Below, in pieces: positions 60,892 to 64,000 of a stretch of 64,000 nt of DNA. Under the pieces are notes generated by a model. That model saw only the letters and a program-made list of their open reading frames with translations. It was not told the DNA's origin and ran no database searches. The stretch's first letter is position 1, and the number at the start of each line of letters is the position of its first letter. A program made the translations under genes and the position numbers. The stretch is from Flavobacteriales bacterium (GTDB taxonomy: Bacteria > Bacteroidota > Bacteroidia > NS11-12g > UBA955): positions 1 through 64,000 of the forward strand of contig CANFLS010000006.1 in assembly GCA_947447955.1 (NCBI GenBank), given 5' to 3'.

Positions 60892-61458
60892 ATGATTTTC
60901 CAAATACTAAACGCTGTTGAAAAGGAACTTAATTCCCAAGTTAAATATGCATTTGGTATTTCTGAAGATGTAATTATATTTTCTAATATTGTAGATCAAA
61001 GCGGTAATAAAGCTTTACAACAAGATAATATTGTTCATTTTACACTGTTAAGAATTGAAGAAGACAAAACGCTCAATAAAGTGGGTGGGTGGCCTGGCAA
61101 CTTTGGAAGAAACACCCCTACCCTCATTAATTTATTTGTTGTTTTTGCCGCTTCTCACTCCGGAAAACAATATCCAGACGGGGTAAATTTGATTTCATGG
61201 ATATTGCAATATTTAATTTCAAATAACAAATTCACACATACCGAACTTCCCAATTTACCCGATGATGTAGATTCAATTACATTTGAATTGCAAAATTTAG
61301 ACATCAGAGATGTAAGTAATTTATGGGGAAGCGTGGGTTCTAAGATGTTGCCTCATATTTGTTATAAAATTGGCATGATTCCATTTTATAAAGATGGCAA
61401 TTTCAATGTTGGCGGAGATTTAATTAGAGGGATAGGTAAAAATTTAGACAATTTATGA
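60892..61458 (+). CDS. DUF4255 (Pvc16-like) tail terminator/cap protein
   Basis: 188 aa. The DUF4255/Pvc16_N pattern is visible: MIFQILNAVEKELNSQV, VDQSGNKALQQDNIVHFTLLRIEEDKTLNK, LINLFVVFAASHSGKQYPDGVNLISWILQYLISN, FELQNLDIRDVSNLWGSVGSKMLPHICYKI. In Afp/PVC particles this protein caps the distal end of the sheath-tube and sets tail length. It is the clearest marker, with the sheath, that this locus encodes a contractile injection system. Overlaps the next gene by 4 nt. Confidence 0.9.
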   Translation: MIFQILNAVEKELNSQVKYAFGISEDVIIFSNIVDQSGNKALQQDNIVHFTLLRIEEDKTLNKVGGWPGNFGRNTPTLINLFVVFAASHSGKQYPDGVNLISWILQYLISNNKFTHTELPNLPDDVDSITFELQNLDIRDVSNLWGSVGSKMLPHICYKIGMIPFYKDGNFNVGGDLIRGIGKNLDNL

Positions 61459-62285
61459 GATTCTGTGATTGGTTAACGATTGATAGTCTCCATCCCTATT
61501 TCAAATCTAAAAAAATGGATTGTCTTGGAATATTTCCAAGCGAACAAACCCAATTGTGGTTAAAAAACCACAGGCATAATTGGAAATTCTCAGAAAATTC
61601 GCTGAAACTATCATTTTCAATATCCCCTATAAATGAAAACACTCCTGAAATTGAACCATTAAATGGGCCTTGTGAGTTGGAATTTTATTTGGGAATTAAT
61701 GATTTAAATTTCCAACAATACACTGAGATTAGCGAATTGCCAATTTTTTACCATCAGAATTACTTTAATATATCGATTGATCAAGACACTCAATTTCCCA
61801 AGACGATTAAATTAATTGAAGGCCAGGTTGAAAAAACGGATAAGTTAATCTCAATGCCTACTGGCTTCCATAAATTTGGAAATTTAAAAATCAACTTCAG
61901 TAATATGAAGGATTTTTTGGAGAATTGCGTCAATGGAAATTCGTCTAAATTGCTTATTCAGGCTGAGGATAAAGCCTATTTGTTGTTTTATGCAATCAAA
62001 AACAATATCAAAAACAAAAAAGCACCCAATTTAATAGAGGAAGAAAGCAAAAAAGCGTCCTTTTCCATAGCAAATGTGGATAACTCTGAATTTATTTTTT
62101 TCAAATCAGACGAAGTTGCAAAGTTAAGTTCATTAAATAGCTTTGAGTCTTATTGCTATTGGGTTTCAGCTGAAGAAAACAAAACCAGATTAAAGGTAAA
62201 AACCCCTAATTTTTCAATCAGAGATTTGGGCAAATCTCCAACTTATCCACAATTACCTGCGTTAATTAAAGAAATCAAAATATAA
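61455..62285 (+). CDS. Unknown 276-aa protein between eCIS cap and sheath genes
   Basis: 276 aa; its ATG overlaps the DUF4255 stop (ATGA). No signal peptide or membrane helix. The centre looks beta-rich (SLKLSFSISPINENTPEIEPLNGPCELEFYLGI, FPKTIKLIEGQVEKTDKLISM) with a more helical C-terminal half. No family recognised. Position between cap and sheath genes suggests a structural or assembly component of the particle, perhaps specific to the Bacteroidota branch. Confidence 0.65.
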   Translation: MRFCDWLTIDSLHPYFKSKKMDCLGIFPSEQTQLWLKNHRHNWKFSENSLKLSFSISPINENTPEIEPLNGPCELEFYLGINDLNFQQYTEISELPIFYHQNYFNISIDQDTQFPKTIKLIEGQVEKTDKLISMPTGFHKFGNLKINFSNMKDFLENCVNGNSSKLLIQAEDKAYLLFYAIKNNIKNKKAPNLIEEESKKASFSIANVDNSEFIFFKSDEVAKLSSLNSFESYCYWVSAEENKTRLKVKTPNFSIRDLGKSPTYPQLPALIKEIKI

Positions 62286-62290
62286 TTCAA

Positions 62291-62298
62291 TAGTTTTG
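62291..62298 (+). promoter_or_regulatory. -7 promoter box TAGTTTTG, sheath gene
   Basis: Exact TAnnTTTG, 27 nt before the sheath ATG at 62326, giving a ~23-nt leader. It could boost the major structural gene independently of the upstream promoter. Confidence 0.5.
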
Positions 62299-62325
62299 CC
62301 AATACTCGATTAAAAAATTTAATAT

Positions 62326-64000
62326 ATGGCAAATTACAAAACACCGGGGGTTTATGTAGAAGAGATTTCGACATTACCACCATCAGTTGGGCAAGTTCCA
62401 ACAGCTGTTCCAGCATTCGTTGGATACACGGCTAAAGCAATCAAAGGCGGTGCGAGCATTAAAAACAATGCAGTACACGTTTCATCTATGCTAGACTACA
62501 TTGATCATTTTGGTGGCGGTTACGTTCCAAAAGAAATCAATGTTGAACTAGATTCTTCACTTCAGGTTACTGCAATTAATGCAGACAAGAACTATTACTT
62601 GTATGATTCTGTTCGTTTGTTCTTCGCTAATGGCGGAGGAGAATGCTACATTATTTCTGTAGGTTCTTACAATGACGACATTGAATTCGAAGCACTAGAA
62701 ACTGGCTTAAACGCATGCAGAAGAGAAAACCAACCAACTATTTTGGTTTGTCCTGATGCAGTATTATTACCTAAATCTGATCAGTGTTACAGTCTTCAAC
62801 AAGCGATGTTGATGCAATGTGCTGAAATGCAAGATAGGGTTGCTGTATTAGATGTTTATGAAGGTTACATCCACAGATCTGATAAAGATGTTGTGTTAAA
62901 CTTCAGAAACGGTGTTGGTGTAAACAACCTTAAATATGGTGGTGCTTACTACCCTTGGATTTATAATTCTTTGCCTCACAAATACGAGCATGAGAGTTTG
63001 AAAATCAAAGTTGGTGAAGAAGACAAAACTTTAGAAGAAATTTGTTCTCACCCATTGTCGTTGAAAAATTTGAATATGTCTGTTAAAGATTTAGCAAACA
63101 TCAAAGATTTTTCTCGTAAAGATTACAAAACAAGTTTAACTAATTTGTTAGACAACATTAGCGGCGATGCTGCTGATATCAATGGTGGTGCAGGTTTTAT
63201 CGCATCTTCAATGAAAGAAATTTATGATTTTGCAAGTGGAAACTTCAATTCTGCTCCTATTGCAAATGAAATGAGTGTTAAAGTAAATGCAAGTTCTAAA
63301 TTCTCTGCATTGTTGAAAAACTTTGCTGCGGCTGACGCTGCAATGGGTTCAGGTGCATATACTGCAGGTAATTTCCCTACATTGGATTTAGGTGATCCTA
63401 TTGCGAATGCTGCAATTGCTAACCAAGAAAATGCGGATATCAAAAACAAAATGAGCAAAGACGCTCTTTATAAATTCGGAGTAGATCTTAGCAACATTAT
63501 TTCTAGTATTGTTGAAGATGCTGAATCTATTAAAGACAACTTAGCTAAAATTGCTTTCGACAACAACCCATTGTTGCAAAACATTGTAAACGAAACTTTG
63601 AAAGAACTTGCTAAAGTTCCAGCTTCAGGTGCCATTTCTGGTGTATATGCAATGGTAGACAACCAAAGAGGTGTATGGAAAGCTCCTGCTAACGTTAGCT
63701 TATCATCTGTTTCTCGTCCAGTAATCAAAATTGACGATGCACAACAAGAAGACCTTAACGTTGATGTTATTAGCGGAAAAAGTGTAAATGCTATCAGAAG
63801 CTTTACAGGTAAAGGTACTTTGGTATGGGGTGCTCGCACACTTGCTGGTAACGATAATGAGTGGCGCTACATTTCTGTTCGTCGTTTCTTTAACATGGTT
63901 GAAGAAAGTGTACGTAGCGCAACTGGATGGGCTGTATTCGAGCCAAACGATGCTTCAACTTGGATTCGTGTAAAAGCTATGATTGAAAATTATTTAAATA
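62326..64000 (+). CDS. Contractile injection system tail sheath protein (3' end beyond window)
   Basis: 558 codons are open to the window edge. The N-terminus MANYKTPGVYVEEISTLPPS is diagnostic for phage/eCIS sheaths (PGVYVxE), followed by VPAFVGYTAKA. The C-terminal domain motifs GKGTLVWGARTL, NEWRYISVRRFFNMVEESV and PNDASTWIRVKAMIENYL match the conserved sheath core, so only ~60-100 residues are missing. Contraction of this polymer drives the inner tube outward. A ~170-residue segment around residues 240-410 (LDNISGDAADINGGAG through SGAISGVYAMV) looks like a surface insertion relative to shorter PVC sheaths. Codon choice is more uniform than in neighbours, suggesting high expression. Confidence 0.95.
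   Translation, partial: MANYKTPGVYVEEISTLPPSVGQVPTAVPAFVGYTAKAIKGGASIKNNAVHVSSMLDYIDHFGGGYVPKEINVELDSSLQVTAINADKNYYLYDSVRLFFANGGGECYIISVGSYNDDIEFEALETGLNACRRENQPTILVCPDAVLLPKSDQCYSLQQAMLMQCAEMQDRVAVLDVYEGYIHRSDKDVVLNFRNGVGVNNLKYGGAYYPWIYNSLPHKYEHESLKIKVGEEDKTLEEICSHPLSLKNLNMSVKDLANIKDFSRKDYKTSLTNLLDNISGDAADINGGAGFIASSMKEIYDFASGNFNSAPIANEMSVKVNASSKFSALLKNFAAADAAMGSGAYTAGNFPTLDLGDPIANAAIANQENADIKNKMSKDALYKFGVDLSNIISSIVEDAESIKDNLAKIAFDNNPLLQNIVNETLKELAKVPASGAISGVYAMVDNQRGVWKAPANVSLSSVSRPVIKIDDAQQEDLNVDVISGKSVNAIRSFTGKGTLVWGARTLAGNDNEWRYISVRRFFNMVEESVRSATGWAVFEPNDASTWIRVKAMIENYLN

Noticed and set aside
60406..64000. Prophage or type VI secretion explanation for the sheath locus
   Set aside because: DUF4255 and Afp15-like ATPases point to eCIS. 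No capsid, integrase, TssB/C pair or TssJLM gene is visible. The missing right side leaves some uncertainty.

Overview
The window is chromosomal DNA of a low-GC, Gram-negative Bacteroidota bacterium. I cannot place it below phylum with confidence. The evidence is: type IX secretion (T9SS) C-terminal sorting domains on two proteins; many families largely restricted to this phylum (DUF2480, DUF4290, DUF5723, DUF5777, a TonB receptor with a beta-propeller lipoprotein behind a cobalamin riboswitch); a MurA with Asp in place of the usual catalytic Cys; a Rho factor with a long Asn/Pro-rich insert; and the Bacteroidota -7 promoter box TAnnTTTG in front of many genes.

Positions 1-50,100 are mostly housekeeping and envelope genes in short operons. 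In order they are: DUF2480 (cut by the left edge), an M61 peptidase with a lactate/malate-type dehydrogenase, kynurenine 3-monooxygenase, a polysaccharide deacetylase with a GT2 glycosyltransferase, an iron-type TonB receptor with its own promoter and palindrome, a TetR-like/AarF pair, DUF4290-murA, a T9SS cargo protein, rho with a structured leader, ferredoxin reductase, crcB, a six-gene cytochrome/YceI/DUF5777 operon, an amidohydrolase, an HlyD/FtsX/ATPase export operon, tRNA-Cys, fbaB-accD-gcvH-vanZ, an LptF/G-GT4-MsbA-type envelope operon, a riboswitch-controlled cobalamin uptake operon, and a TolC plus adaptor pair.

Positions 50,079-50,218 hold an unusual non-coding stretch: four CTTCG-core hairpin units followed by five 9-nt tandem units. 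A small conserved-looking 55-aa gene overlaps the DUF393 thioredoxin-like gene next to it.

Positions 51,895-64,000 are the left part of a contractile injection system locus of the extracellular (eCIS/Afp/PVC-like) type. A divergent promoter region at about 60,406-60,528 drives two units. The rightward unit encodes a small membrane protein, a DUF4255 (Pvc16-like) cap protein, an unknown 276-aa protein and a tail sheath protein that runs off the right edge. The leftward unit encodes two paralogous AAA+ ATPases that bracket an unrecognised 1,267-aa protein with a ~200-aa internal duplication, followed by a 475-aa Gly/Ala-rich protein with a disordered N-terminus and a 169-aa acidic protein. The last two look like an effector and chaperone pair. 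The baseplate, tube and spike genes are not in this window.

A window-wide pattern is that TAnnTTTG boxes often end exactly 4 nt (range 4-7) before the ATG. This implies leaderless or near-leaderless mRNAs, and I used it to choose several start codons.
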